DNA from: Salininema proteolyticum
GTDB taxonomy: Bacteria > Actinomycetota > Actinomycetes > Mycobacteriales > Micromonosporaceae
Direction of reading: 5' to 3'
Length of the DNA: 64,000 nt
NCBI RefSeq assembly: GCF_042685645.1
Contig: NZ_JBHUNX010000001.1
Location: 2,728,001-2,792,000, forward strand
Position numbers and translations under genes: made by a program. The notes below the pieces were generated by a model. It was not told the origin of the DNA. It worked only from the letters and a program-made list of their open reading frames with translations, and ran no database searches. Below, one piece after another: positions 10,298 to 18,741 of this stretch (the stretch's first letter is position 1; each line of letters opens with the position of its first letter).

Positions 10298-10338
10298 GCT
10301 CCCAGTATGGCCTTTTCGCGACGGGTTAGCCTTGAGGC

Positions 10339-11388
10339 GTGACGGATTCTACTGAACTGGCTCCGATAGCGGAGGTCAAGGCCAAGTTCCCCAACGGGGT
10401 GTGGACGTCTCGGGCACGCCGCCGACTCGAGCGGCTGGTCCGGCGGCCCTCCGGTTTCGGAACCTGGGAGGGCTCGCTGACCTGGGCGGCCAGGGTCCAG
10501 GGCACCGCTGAGCCGGTCCCCTTCTCCACCCCTAGGGCGCTGCTGTTCGCCGGCGAGTACCCCGAGGCGTGGGACGCGGGCTTCGAGGGCGGGCTGGCCG
10601 AGCAGATGGCCGACGTGGAGGCGCAGACCGGACCGCTGGGCGCGGCGTTCGCCGACGCCGGCCTGCCGGTCGAACTGGTCGAGGTCGCCCCCTCGCTGGG
10701 GTCCGGCGGCCCGCTGCTGACTCCGGAAGAAGTCGAGGACGCCCTGCTGGTGGGGCGCGAGACGGCCGACGCGGCCATCGACTCGGGGGCGGACGTTCTG
10801 CTCATGGCCGGACTGGGTCTGGGCGCCGAGATGGCCGCCGTCGCCGTGTGCGCCGGGGTCCTCAAGAACGACATCGCCAACTACCTTCCCCTGAGCGCCC
10901 TCCCCGACGGGATTGTGGACGACTACTCGTGGATGGAGCGGGTCTCGGCCCTCCGCGACCACTTGGCGCTCAACCGCGGTTTCGAGCGCAAACCGGGTGA
11001 GATCGTCGCGCACGTGGCCGGCGCCGAGCTCGGCGCGATGGCCGCCGCGATCGTCACCGCCGCCTCCCGCGAGGTGCCGGTGGTGCTCGACGGTCCGGTC
11101 GCCGCCGCGGCGGCGATGCTGGCCCGCGATTTCCAGCTGGCCAGTCCGAAGTGGTGCTGCATGCCCAACCGGGCGCCGCATCCGGTGGTGGAGAAGATGG
11201 CCAACCAGGCCGGTCTGCCCGACGGGGTGGGCCTGACCCTGGACCTGGGCGACGGGGCGGGGCTCGTCCCCGGATGGACCCAGCTGCAGGCGGCCCTCGC
11301 CGTGTCGCGCGAGTACGACCGCGTGGAGAAGGCCCGCGAGGCGGAGCTGGAGGCTCTGGCCGAGAACCCGGAGCCCTTCACGGTGTAG
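10339..11388 (+). CDS. CobT-like nicotinate-nucleotide:dimethylbenzimidazole phosphoribosyltransferase family protein
   Basis: CobT enzymes activate the lower ligand of cobalamin. The 349-aa product starts at GTG 10339. CobT-type segments include VAGAELGAMAAAIVTAASRE followed by VPVVLDGPVAAAAA, and the overall helical order fits. It departs from the classical family in two places: the usual GIGNTT-type substrate loop reads GLGLGAEMAA, and the C-terminal GEGTGA-type motif carrying the catalytic Glu reads LGDGAGLVPG (about residue 302), with Asp at that position. It could therefore be a divergent CobT or a paralogue with another substrate. A cobalamin link would suit the B12-dependent reductase encoded at the left edge. 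A long GC hairpin follows the stop. Confidence 0.75.
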   Translation: MTDSTELAPIAEVKAKFPNGVWTSRARRRLERLVRRPSGFGTWEGSLTWAARVQGTAEPVPFSTPRALLFAGEYPEAWDAGFEGGLAEQMADVEAQTGPLGAAFADAGLPVELVEVAPSLGSGGPLLTPEEVEDALLVGRETADAAIDSGADVLLMAGLGLGAEMAAVAVCAGVLKNDIANYLPLSALPDGIVDDYSWMERVSALRDHLALNRGFERKPGEIVAHVAGAELGAMAAAIVTAASREVPVVLDGPVAAAAAMLARDFQLASPKWCCMPNRAPHPVVEKMANQAGLPDGVGLTLDLGDGAGLVPGWTQLQAALAVSREYDRVEKAREAELEALAENPEPFTV

Positions 11389-11393
11389 CGGAA

Positions 11394-11428
11394 GCGGGGG
11401 CCGCCGAATCGCTTCGGCGGCCCCCCGC
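11394..11428 (+). terminator. Hairpin after CobT-like gene
   Basis: A stem of about 15 bp (GCGGGGGCCGCCGAA with its complement, loop TCGC) begins six bases after the stop codon. It lacks a T tract, so it may act as a transcript 3'-end stabiliser or an actinobacterial-type terminator rather than a classical one. Confidence 0.6.
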
Positions 11429-11470
11429 TGTGCTGTTCGAATCGTGCGGCCGGACTCCTCCGGCGGCGGA

Positions 11471-11716
11471 TCAGCTCCGCGAGGACGACGGGAGGGTGAA
11501 CTTCCCGACGGCCCCTTGCGGAACCTGGTTGCGCACCTTGGACTTTCCGGGGACGATCCCCTTGCGGCCCTGGGCGTTTCCGAGTTTCCTGCCCTTCTTC
11601 AGGGCGCGGCGCTGCTCGCGGTTGAGCGGCCGCGTCACCTGGTCGCCCTCCGGGGCAGCGGCTTCCGCGGCGGCCTCCGTGGACGTGGATCGGGCAGGCG
11701 AGTTCTGCTGAGACAT
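11471..11716 (-). CDS. Small basic hypothetical protein
   Basis: 81 residues starting at ATG 11716 with GAGGAG 7 bases upstream. The N-terminal third is Ser/Thr/Ala/Glu-rich and disordered-looking. The rest is strongly basic (LNREQRRALKKGRKLGNAQG, then RKGIVPGKSKVRNQ), which would suit binding RNA, ribosome or nucleoid. No signal peptide, membrane span or cysteine is present. It stands alone, convergent with the CobT-like gene. Function unknown; the good ribosome binding site and codon use favour a real gene over chance. Confidence 0.65.
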   Translation of the reverse strand: MSQQNSPARSTSTEAAAEAAAPEGDQVTRPLNREQRRALKKGRKLGNAQGRKGIVPGKSKVRNQVPQGAVGKFTLPSSSRS

Positions 11717-12019
11717 GCGAATCTCCTCATTGCTTAAGACCAGAATGATGCCGGGTACGGCGAAATGACATTGCGAGCCCGGGAAACGGGCGGAGTGCGG
11801 TCGAGGAGGGCGCCGAGACGCGGCGCCGAAGAAGCCTCTCAGGCTGTGCTAAATGATCATGGACAGAACTCTACAACGGGCCCCGCGAGCGCGCAACGTC
11901 TTTTTTCGCGGGTTCCCGCCGCGGGTCTCGAAGGCGGTCGGCGGGGCCGCGGCGGTCAACACGCTGGGCCGGGCCGGTCGGCGCGGGGGTTTGGGAGGGG
12001 CGGAGCAGGTTAGGGACCG
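11717..12019. other. Intergenic region with no recognised feature
   Basis: About 300 bp upstream of the small basic gene and downstream of the phosphotransferase gene. It presumably holds the small gene's promoter; nothing else is recognisable. Confidence 0.35.
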
Positions 12020-12808
12020 TCAGCGCAGGGCCTCGTCGAGGACGAACCGTTCGGCGTCCATCAGTCGCAGGTCGCGGGCCGGGCGGCGCAGGTGGCCCTT
12101 GCGCACCAGGCGCTCGAATACCGGGTCGCCCGCGTCGGAGAGGCGCCGGATGCCCTCGATGTGGTCGACGATGCGCTTGCGCACCACCTGGATCAGCCGC
12201 GTCCGGTCGCGCGGCGCGAGGCCGTAGGCGTCGGCGAAGAGCCGCAGGCGCCGGGAGCGGTCGGGTTTCTTCCAGCCCAGCGAGACCGAGTCGCGGTCGG
12301 TGAACAGGGGTACCCACGTCCACGCCGAGTAGGCCACGTCGTAGAGGCGTGTGCCGGGGCTGGAGAGGTCGAAGTCGATCAGGGCGAGGGTCCCGTCGGG
12401 GCGGCGGACCACGTTGTGCGGGGCGGCGTCGTGGTGGCAGATCACCTCGGTGTCCGGGGGCGGGGCGCCCAGGGAGCGCCATTTCGCCCCCTGCGGGGGT
12501 TGGAAACCGTACTGGTGGTCGTGGAAGGCGCGCAGCATGCGGGCGACGTCGACGAGGGTGTCGTCGGTCGTCCAGTGCGGGGCGAGCGGGTATTTGCCCG
12601 GCTCGCCCTCGACGAAGGAGAGGACCTCGCGGTTGTGCTCGTCCACCCCCAGTGCCTTGGGGGCGCCGACGAAGCCCGACTTGTCCAGGTGCCGCAGGAG
12701 CGCGTGCACCGCCGGGGTCCACGGCCCGGTGTTGCGCCGGACGGTGTCGCCGAGGCGGACCACCGTGCTCGTGTTGCCGCCGTGGAGCGGGATCTCCTCT
12801 TGACTCAC
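12020..12808 (-). CDS. APH-family phosphotransferase (kinase-like)
   Basis: The 262-aa protein has the eukaryotic-kinase-like fold of the aminoglycoside/choline phosphotransferase family. The catalytic loop is ICHHDAAPHNVV (about residues 123-134, with Asp and Asn in the H-x-D-x4-N arrangement) and the metal-binding LIDFDLSSPG follows about 18 residues later. The N-terminal lobe has GGNTSTVVRLGDTVRR, which aligns with the nucleotide-binding strand. Start at ATG 12808. It lies 71 bp downstream of ftsY on the same strand. The substrate cannot be told from sequence; members act on sugars, choline-like amines, homoserine or drugs, so a resistance role should not be assumed. Confidence 0.85.
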   Translation of the reverse strand: MSQEEIPLHGGNTSTVVRLGDTVRRNTGPWTPAVHALLRHLDKSGFVGAPKALGVDEHNREVLSFVEGEPGKYPLAPHWTTDDTLVDVARMLRAFHDHQYGFQPPQGAKWRSLGAPPPDTEVICHHDAAPHNVVRRPDGTLALIDFDLSSPGTRLYDVAYSAWTWVPLFTDRDSVSLGWKKPDRSRRLRLFADAYGLAPRDRTRLIQVVRKRIVDHIEGIRRLSDAGDPVFERLVRKGHLRRPARDLRLMDAERFVLDEALR

Positions 12809-12879
12809 TTGCCCATGCCTTTAATCGTGCGGTCAGGGAATCCTTGTGCAGGACACCGGGGGTGGGGGCTGGATCCATC

Positions 12880-14037
12880 TTAGTCCGTGCCGTCAACCAG
12901 CGCGTCGACGAAGCCCTCGACCTCGAACGGGGCCAGGTCGTCGGGGCCCTCGCCCAGGCCGACGAGCTTGACGGGCACGCCCAGGGCGCGCTGCACGGCG
13001 ATGACGATGCCGCCCTTGGCCGAGCCGTCGAGCTTGGTGAGGACGACGCCGGAGACGTCGGTGACCTGGCTGAAGACCTCGGCCTGGCGAAGGCCGTTCT
13101 GGCCGGTGGTGGCGTCGATGATCAGGAGGGTCTCGGTGATGGGCTCGCGCTTCTCGATGACGCGCTTGACCTTGCCCAGCTCGTCCATCAGTCCGGCCTT
13201 GTTCTGCAGGCGGCCGGCGGTGTCGACGAGGACGACGTCGGCGCCCTGCTCGTCGCCCTCCTTGACGGCCTCGAAGGCCACCGAGGCGGGGTCGGCGCCC
13301 TCGTCGCGGCGGACGACGGGGACTCCGACACGGTCGCCCCAGGAGCTGAGCTGTTCGGCGGCGGCGGCGCGGAAGGTGTCGGCGGCGCCGAGGACGACCT
13401 TGTTGCCGTCGGCGACCAGGACGCGGGCGATCTTGCCGCACGTGGTGGTCTTGCCGGCGCCGTTGACGCCGACAACGAGGACGGGGGCGGGCTTGCCCTC
13501 CGCTCCGGTGGTGTTGATGGAGCGGTCCATGTCCGGATCGAGGACGGCGGTGAGCTCCTCCCGGAGGAGGCGCTTGAGTTCGGCGGGGTCGCGGGTGCCG
13601 AGCACCTGGACGCGTTCGCGCAGGTTCTCGACGATGGCGGTGGCGTCCTGGATACCGACGTCGGCGGTCAGGAGGGTGTCCTCGATCTCCTCCCAGACCT
13701 CTTCGTCGAGCTTGTCGCTGGAGAGCAGGGCGAGGAGGCCCTTGCCGAAGACGCTGTTGGAGCGGGAGAGGCGGGCGCGCAGTCGGACGAGGCGGCCGGC
13801 GGTGGGCTCGGGCTTCTCGATCGCCGGGGCCTCCGGTTCGGAGGGCTCTTCAGCGGCCTCGGCCTCGACGGTGGTCGCGCTCGGCGGCTCGGCCTCCTCG
13901 GTCGGCTCTCCGGCCTCGACCTCCGGCTCGGCGGCGGTGCCGATTTCGTTCTTGCTGCGCGTGAGTGCCCAGGTGATCCCTGCGGCCGCCGCGATGACGA
14001 CGACGGCGGCGATCAGCCAGATCATCCAGTTGTCCAA
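12880..14037 (-). CDS. ftsY: Signal recognition particle receptor FtsY
   Basis: GTPase receptor that docks the SRP-ribosome complex at the membrane. I choose the TTG at 14037 (LDNWMIWLIAAVVV) because GGAGAGG lies 7 bases upstream; the longer frame from 14079 starts in GC-rich leader. An N-terminal membrane segment (residues about 4-22) anchors the protein, as in other actinobacterial FtsY. An acidic, Glu/Ala/Pro-rich A region follows to about residue 75. The NG domain contains GVNGAGKTTTCGKIAR (G1), DTFRAAAAEQL, VDTAGRLQNK (G3) and TKLDGSAKGG (G4). The protein is 385 aa and complete. Confidence 0.96.
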   Translation of the reverse strand: MDNWMIWLIAAVVVIAAAAGITWALTRSKNEIGTAAEPEVEAGEPTEEAEPPSATTVEAEAAEEPSEPEAPAIEKPEPTAGRLVRLRARLSRSNSVFGKGLLALLSSDKLDEEVWEEIEDTLLTADVGIQDATAIVENLRERVQVLGTRDPAELKRLLREELTAVLDPDMDRSINTTGAEGKPAPVLVVGVNGAGKTTTCGKIARVLVADGNKVVLGAADTFRAAAAEQLSSWGDRVGVPVVRRDEGADPASVAFEAVKEGDEQGADVVLVDTAGRLQNKAGLMDELGKVKRVIEKREPITETLLIIDATTGQNGLRQAEVFSQVTDVSGVVLTKLDGSAKGGIVIAVQRALGVPVKLVGLGEGPDDLAPFEVEGFVDALVDGTD

Positions 14038-14134
14038 CTCAATACCTCTCCATAGGGGCGGCCGTTCCGGCCGCCTCAAGATTACTAGTCCCTCGTCCGT
14101 TTCTAACTGGGCCGTGCCCGCGCGGGTGGGGGCG

Positions 14135-14920
14135 TCAGTTCAGGAACTCGTCCAGCTCGGACTCGGGTCCCGGCTTGGCCGGGCCGCCGGCGGCCTCGAT
14201 GCGCAGCAGGATAGCCCCGCACTCCTCGCAGCGGACGACGGCGTCCAGCGGCGCGTCCAGCAGTTCCTTCATGTCGGCGGTGGTCTTCTCGATGCGGCAG
14301 GCCATGCAGCGGCGCCCGCGCAGTTCGGCCGCGGCGACGGCCTGCTTGGCGCGGATCTGCTCGTACAGGTCGACCAGGGCGGTCGGGATGACCTCGGCGA
14401 GGCGGTCTCGCTCGGTCTGCGTCTCGGCCACCTCGCGCTCGTATCCGGCGACGGCGCTCTCGTGGCCGGCCTCGCGCTTCTCCTTCTCGGCGTCCAGTTC
14501 GCCGAGCTTGGCGGTGACGACGTCGACGGCCTTCTCGAGCTTCCCGCGCCGTTCGAGCGCCTCGCGCTTGCGGTCCTCCAGGTCGGCCTCGCGGCGGGAG
14601 AGGTGTTCCAGTTCCTTCTGGAGGCGGGTCATCTCGTGAGAGTCGGCCTGCCCGGAGATCATTTCGTCACGGCAGCCGTCGGCCCGGCGGGCGACGCCGC
14701 CCAGTTCGCGGTCGGCCAGGTCGATGTCTCGGCCGAGGTCGCCGATCTGGGCCTCGAAGGTGCCCAGGCCGTCGCGCAGCTCTTCGGCAGTCCGGTCGAG
14801 GGAGTCGGTCTCATAGCGCTCGGCGGCCTGCCGGAGCCGGTAGCGCAGCTGGTGGAGCGAGCTGTCGGCCCGTTGCAGGTCGAGCAGGCGGCGCTGGTCG
14901 AAGAAGTCGGCGCGTGTCAC
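14135..14920 (-). CDS. Coiled-coil zinc-ribbon protein (C4-type, DUF164-like)
   Basis: 261 aa from the GTG at 14920, which overlaps the stop of the NIF3-like gene by four bases (GTGA), so translation is probably coupled. Residues about 10-180 are a long heptad-rich coiled coil. The C-terminus is a zinc ribbon with two Cys pairs, CMAC and CEEC, about 27 residues apart (residues about 205-240). Proteins of this kind are widely kept in actinobacteria beside NIF3 homologues; a nucleic-acid or complex-scaffold role has been proposed but no firm reaction is known. Confidence 0.85.
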   Translation of the reverse strand: MTRADFFDQRRLLDLQRADSSLHQLRYRLRQAAERYETDSLDRTAEELRDGLGTFEAQIGDLGRDIDLADRELGGVARRADGCRDEMISGQADSHEMTRLQKELEHLSRREADLEDRKREALERRGKLEKAVDVVTAKLGELDAEKEKREAGHESAVAGYEREVAETQTERDRLAEVIPTALVDLYEQIRAKQAVAAAELRGRRCMACRIEKTTADMKELLDAPLDAVVRCEECGAILLRIEAAGGPAKPGPESELDEFLN

Positions 14921-15741
14921 TGGTGGTCTGCCTCCGCGTGGATCGTCCATGGGTCGGTGGGGATGTCGGAGAGGGTGACGGTCTCGGCGACATCCGACAG
15001 CTGCGCGGCGAGGGTGTCCAGCCAGGGCCTCTCGGTGGCCCAGTGGGCGGCGTCGGCGAGGGCGGGTCCGCCGTTCTCGGTGAATTCGCTCGCCGGATGG
15101 TGGCGCAGGTCGGCTGTCAAATATACATCGACTCCCGCGGCGGCGGCGTTTTTTAGATATGAGTCACCGGCGCCTCCGGAGACGGCCACCGAGGACACCT
15201 GGCGTCCGGGGTCCCCGGCCACTCTCACGCCCCAGGTCGTGGCGGGGAGGGAGGCGGCCGCATGGCGGGCGAACTCCGCCAGGGTCATCGGCTCTGGCAG
15301 CCGCCCGACACGCCCGATGCCGCGTCCGGTGCCCTCGTGCTCCTCGCCCGAGAGCGGTTGCAGCGGCGCGAGGTCGGTGACGCCGAGCCGTGCGGCGAGC
15401 GCGTCGGAGACTCCGGGGTCGGCGACGTCGGCGTTGGTGTGGGCGGTGTAGAGGCCCATGCGCTTCTCGATGAGGGTGTGGACGATCTCGCCCTTGTAGT
15501 CGGCCAGCGGGTCGAGGCTGGAGACGCCGCGCAGGAAGAGCGGGTGGTGGGTGACGATCATGGTCGCCCCGAGGTCGACGGCCTCGGCGAGGACGGCCGG
15601 GGTGAGGTCCACGGCGAGGTGGACGTGGTCGGCGGGCCCGTCGGGGCGTCCGGTCACGAGTCCGACGCGGTCCCAGGTTTCGGCCCAGTGGCGGGGGTAG
15701 ATGCTGTCCAGGTGGCTGGTGATGTCGGAAATCGTCGGCAC
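14917..15741 (-). CDS. NIF3-type dinuclear metal-centre protein (YbgI/YqfO family)
   Basis: 274 aa from ATG 15741 (MPTISDITSHLDSIYP). Family marks are the N-terminal ETWDRVGLVTG and the metal-binding TMIVTHHPLFLRG (about residues 61-73), with the C-terminal half supplying LYTAHTNADVA and TADLRHHPASEF. The family forms toroidal hexamers with a two-metal site; some members are annotated as GTP cyclohydrolase 1 type 2, but the physiological reaction is unsettled. It overlaps the downstream zinc-ribbon gene by 4 bp. Confidence 0.92.
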   Translation of the reverse strand: MPTISDITSHLDSIYPRHWAETWDRVGLVTGRPDGPADHVHLAVDLTPAVLAEAVDLGATMIVTHHPLFLRGVSSLDPLADYKGEIVHTLIEKRMGLYTAHTNADVADPGVSDALAARLGVTDLAPLQPLSGEEHEGTGRGIGRVGRLPEPMTLAEFARHAAASLPATTWGVRVAGDPGRQVSSVAVSGGAGDSYLKNAAAAGVDVYLTADLRHHPASEFTENGGPALADAAHWATERPWLDTLAAQLSDVAETVTLSDIPTDPWTIHAEADHQ

Positions 15742-15868
15742 CCGGTCGATTCTAGTCGACCGGGCGCGCGACGGTCAGGGCGCTGGTCCATGCCGGACGC
15801 GCGCGGGGCCTGGCGGCGGGTTCGAGGAGTGCCGTGTCCTACCGCCGGGCGCGGGGTCGCCCTCCCTT

Positions 15869-16789
15869 TCAGGGCAGGCTGATGAGCGCCTGGACCGGCC
15901 AGTGGTCGGAGGGGTTGCGGCCGCCCGGCGCGGAGTAGGTGTTGACGGCCGCGGCGTGGTAGCGGATCCCGGGTTCTCCGAGGATCCAGTCGATGCGCCG
16001 GCTTTCGGGCGCCGGACGCGGTTCGGGGTCCCAGCCGTTGAAGGTCCCGTACTCCTCGGTGAGGCGCTCCTCGGCGGCGTCCCAGGAGTCGACGAGTCCT
16101 CCTTCGGTGAGGATGCGGTGGGACTCGCCGCCGGGTTCGGTGTTGAAGTCGCCGGCCACGACCACCGGCGCGTCGAAGTCGGAGGCGACCTCCAGATTGA
16201 GGGAGGCTCCCTTTTGGCGGGAGGGTTCGGAGCGGTGGTCGAAGTGGTTGTTCACCACGTAGAACTCCTTGTCCGTGAGCAGGTCCCGGAACCGCACCCA
16301 GGTCAGCATGCGGACGACGTCGTTGCCCCAGTTCTTGGAGCCGATGAGGCGGGGCGTGTCGGACAGCCAGAGGTGGTCGTAGGCGAGGACGGAGAGGCGG
16401 CGGCGGTCGTAGAGCACGCACGTGGCCTCTCCTGCCGAGCCGCCTTCGCGGCCGAGGTGGATCCAGTCGTAGGCCTGGTGGTCGGCTTTGAGGTCCTGGA
16501 GCATGTAGAAGAAGCCCTCCTGGGTGCAGAGGACGCTGGGCTGCTCGCCCTGGAGGAGGGTGCGGACGAGCGGGCGGCGGTTGTCCCAGGAGCGCGGCGG
16601 GGCGTCGGCGTCGAGGCGGATGTTGTAGGACATGATGTGGAGTCGCGGTCCGGTCGGGGGTCCGATGAGGACGGGGTAGCGGCCGTCCGCTTCCCGGGCG
16701 GTGGCCCTGTCCGCGAGGGCGGCGGGGGCCAGTGCCGTCGCGCCGAGGGCCGTTCCGGCCGCCAGCAGGTGTCGCCGGGAGAGTGGCAT
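15869..16789 (-). CDS. Tat-exported endonuclease/exonuclease/phosphatase-family protein
   Basis: The 306-aa protein begins MPLSRRHLLAAGTALGATAL, a Tat signal with a twin-Arg motif (SRRHLLA) and an Ala-rich h-region cut near residue 30. The mature part has the EEP fold: MSYNIRLD near the start (metal-binding Asn), TQEGFFYML (Glu), the VVNNHFDHRS His motif, VVAGDFNTEP (the catalytic Asp-x-Asn), RRIDWILG and a terminal SDHWPV (Asp-His). Related secreted enzymes act as DNases, phosphodiesterases or sphingomyelinases; substrate cannot be decided here. No partner gene is obvious. Confidence 0.88.
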   Translation of the reverse strand: MPLSRRHLLAAGTALGATALAPAALADRATAREADGRYPVLIGPPTGPRLHIMSYNIRLDADAPPRSWDNRRPLVRTLLQGEQPSVLCTQEGFFYMLQDLKADHQAYDWIHLGREGGSAGEATCVLYDRRRLSVLAYDHLWLSDTPRLIGSKNWGNDVVRMLTWVRFRDLLTDKEFYVVNNHFDHRSEPSRQKGASLNLEVASDFDAPVVVAGDFNTEPGGESHRILTEGGLVDSWDAAEERLTEEYGTFNGWDPEPRPAPESRRIDWILGEPGIRYHAAAVNTYSAPGGRNPSDHWPVQALISLP

Positions 16790-16970
16790 GGGTACTCCTT
16801 GGGTCCGATGACTGTGTCCCCCTTATGGAATCGGTTCGGGGGCGCGGTCTCAACGGACGGAGCCTGAAGGGGCGGCGAACGTTCGGCGGTAGGAAGGTGA
16901 CGGTGCGGCAACGGGTCTCGCGGCCGGAGCGCCCCGGCCGCGGACTCCCCGGCCTCGCCGGGACGGCGGT

Positions 16971-18215
16971 TCAGGCGCTGACGCCGACCTCGGAGGCGAG
17001 CCGGCGCAGGGCGGATCCGGGCTCGCCCCGGTAGCGGTTGAGGATCTGCTCGACGACGTCCATCGCGATGGGCCGGCACTGTATCTCGGCCGGGGCGATC
17101 GCGTGGGCGGTGAGGATGTTCGCCTTGGCCCGCTCCATGTCCCCGGTCTGGAGGCAGGCGCGGGAGAGGTCGAGGTGGTGGTGCGCGCGCCTTTCGGCGA
17201 CGAGGTTGTCCAGCGCCTGCGGGGGGATCTTCTCGGCCGTCTGGACGGCGGCGTGCCCCTCCCCCAGTTCGATGTGGGCGGCCACCTTGTGCAGTTCGAC
17301 ATTGGTGGGCCCGAAAGAGGTCCAGTAATAGTCGGCGTCGCCGCCCAGGCGCTGGGCGGCCTTTTCGGCGCTGGAGAGGAGGTCCCTAGTGCTGGCCGTG
17401 TCGCCGGTGTGCGAGGCGGCCATGGCCCCCTGCAGCAGGAGGAGGCCGTAGACGCTCAGGGTCTCGGGGTCGGCGGCGTCCCGGTAGTGGGAGATCATCC
17501 CGTGGGCGACCTGGATGTTGATGTCGAAGGCCGCGTCGTGTCGTCCCTGTGAGCGCAGCGCGTTGGCGACGCGGGTGGCGGAGGTGCCGACGAGCAGTTC
17601 GTCGTCGCCCCGGTTGGCGGCGCTGATGGCCCGGTCGGCGGCCAGCCAGGCGAGGGCGGACTCGCCGATCTTGCGCAGGACGGAGGAGGAGATCTGGTAG
17701 ACCTGGCTGACCAGCTCGGCGGCGCCGGCCTTCTCGGCGCCTTCGGCGTTGCTCTCGGCGGCGGGGACGGTCCGCAGGAGTTCGATCAGCGACCGGGTGA
17801 CGTTGGGGTAGTGCCCCTTCTCGTAGGCGCTCCAGGTGTAGGCCACCTGGTTGCGCAGCACGGCGAGGTCGGGGGCCTCGATCTCGGCGGCGTCGAGGAA
17901 CAGGCCGAGGCGTTCGTAGCGCTCCAGGCTCTGGCGGATGTTCTCGATCTCGATCTGGTCGAGCAGCGTGATGTGGTGGGGCTTGTGCGCGGGCTCGGAG
18001 GTGACCAGCTGTCCGGCGTCGATCTGGAGCACCGCGGCGATCTCGGTGATGACGGAGTACTTGTCGAGGCGCCGCACGCCCCTTTCGATCTTGTCCACCC
18101 AGCTCTTGGACTTGCTCAGCCGGTCGGCGAAGACCTGCTGGCTCATGCCCCTCCGGCCCCGCCAGTAGGCGACGCGTCGGCCCATGTGCTGTTCTCTGGA
18201 CTCCACTGGTGTCAT
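16971..18215 (-). CDS. XRE-family transcriptional regulator with TPR-like C-terminal domain
   Basis: The 414-aa protein starts at ATG 18215. Residues about 11-68 are a Cro/CI-type helix-turn-helix (AYWRGRRGMSQQVFADRLSK with recognition helix SKSWVDKIERG). The rest is helical with repeated short antiparallel pairs (LAWLAADRAISAANRG, ACLQTGDMERAKANIL), which looks like TPR. This layout is common in streptomycete-type regulators that respond to small signals or peptides. It is preceded by a 526-bp A+T-richer region holding the palindrome at 18385-18398 that could be its operator (inference). No adjacent target gene is obvious. Confidence 0.88.
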   Translation of the reverse strand: MTPVESREQHMGRRVAYWRGRRGMSQQVFADRLSKSKSWVDKIERGVRRLDKYSVITEIAAVLQIDAGQLVTSEPAHKPHHITLLDQIEIENIRQSLERYERLGLFLDAAEIEAPDLAVLRNQVAYTWSAYEKGHYPNVTRSLIELLRTVPAAESNAEGAEKAGAAELVSQVYQISSSVLRKIGESALAWLAADRAISAANRGDDELLVGTSATRVANALRSQGRHDAAFDINIQVAHGMISHYRDAADPETLSVYGLLLLQGAMAASHTGDTASTRDLLSSAEKAAQRLGGDADYYWTSFGPTNVELHKVAAHIELGEGHAAVQTAEKIPPQALDNLVAERRAHHHLDLSRACLQTGDMERAKANILTAHAIAPAEIQCRPIAMDVVEQILNRYRGEPGSALRRLASEVGVSA

Positions 18216-18741
18216 CCGTTTCTAGTCGGCTCTCCCCTTGCTTTTCCGGGCGGCACGGCGCCTCCCGCGGGCTGCGGGCGCGAGGGGTCGCCGAGTGTCG
18301 GTTGGAACATCGGCGGTCGGCTGCGGGTTCCGGAGTGCGGTCGGGCAACCGCGCCTGCGGACTTCTTATTGAATTATTTATCTATATTATCGATAATAGA
18401 ACGGTAATCTCCACGGCCCCAAGACTAAAGCCGCGAGTGATTCCCGCATATACAGAATGCCGCCCCGGACTCCAGAGCACAACCCCCTCCAATTCGGAGT
18501 GAAGTGGACCGTCCAGGCGAGAACGGACATAAGGCCCCGTCAGGGACGGGTGGAATACGCCACCGTGAATACCTGCTATTTCACACCATTGGGTGAATAT
18601 CCAGTTACTTCCAGTGCACAGAGAACAGTGCGGCACGAACCGTGAAATGCACCTACGGCACACCGAAAGTAACGCACAGTGATGTTCACGGCGAAGTCGT
18701 GGCCGCTCCGAAACGGCGGGGGCCGATAACGGCCGGACGGT
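18216..18741. other. A+T-rich upstream region of the XRE regulator
   Basis: 526 bp between the divergently placed regulator and the metallophosphoesterase stop. It is less GC-rich than its surroundings, especially at 18361-18420, and holds a perfect 14-bp palindrome. A minus-strand reading frame at 18382-18663 lacks a ribosome binding site and actinobacterial codon bias, so I do not call it. Confidence 0.4.
18385..18398. promoter_or_regulatory. 14-bp palindrome, possible operator
   Basis: TATTATCGATAATA is a perfect palindrome about 170 bp upstream of the XRE regulator start, in an A+T-rich island that also offers -10-like hexamers. A regulator binding site is plausible; this is inference only. 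Confidence 0.35.

Noticed and set aside
12020..12808. Aminoglycoside resistance gene
   Set aside because: The fold is APH-like but nothing ties it to a drug; kinases of this fold act on many cell metabolites.
18382..18663. - strand ORF of 93 codons
   Set aside because: It has no ribosome binding site, no actinobacterial third-position bias, and an unusual Cys/Trp-rich composition.
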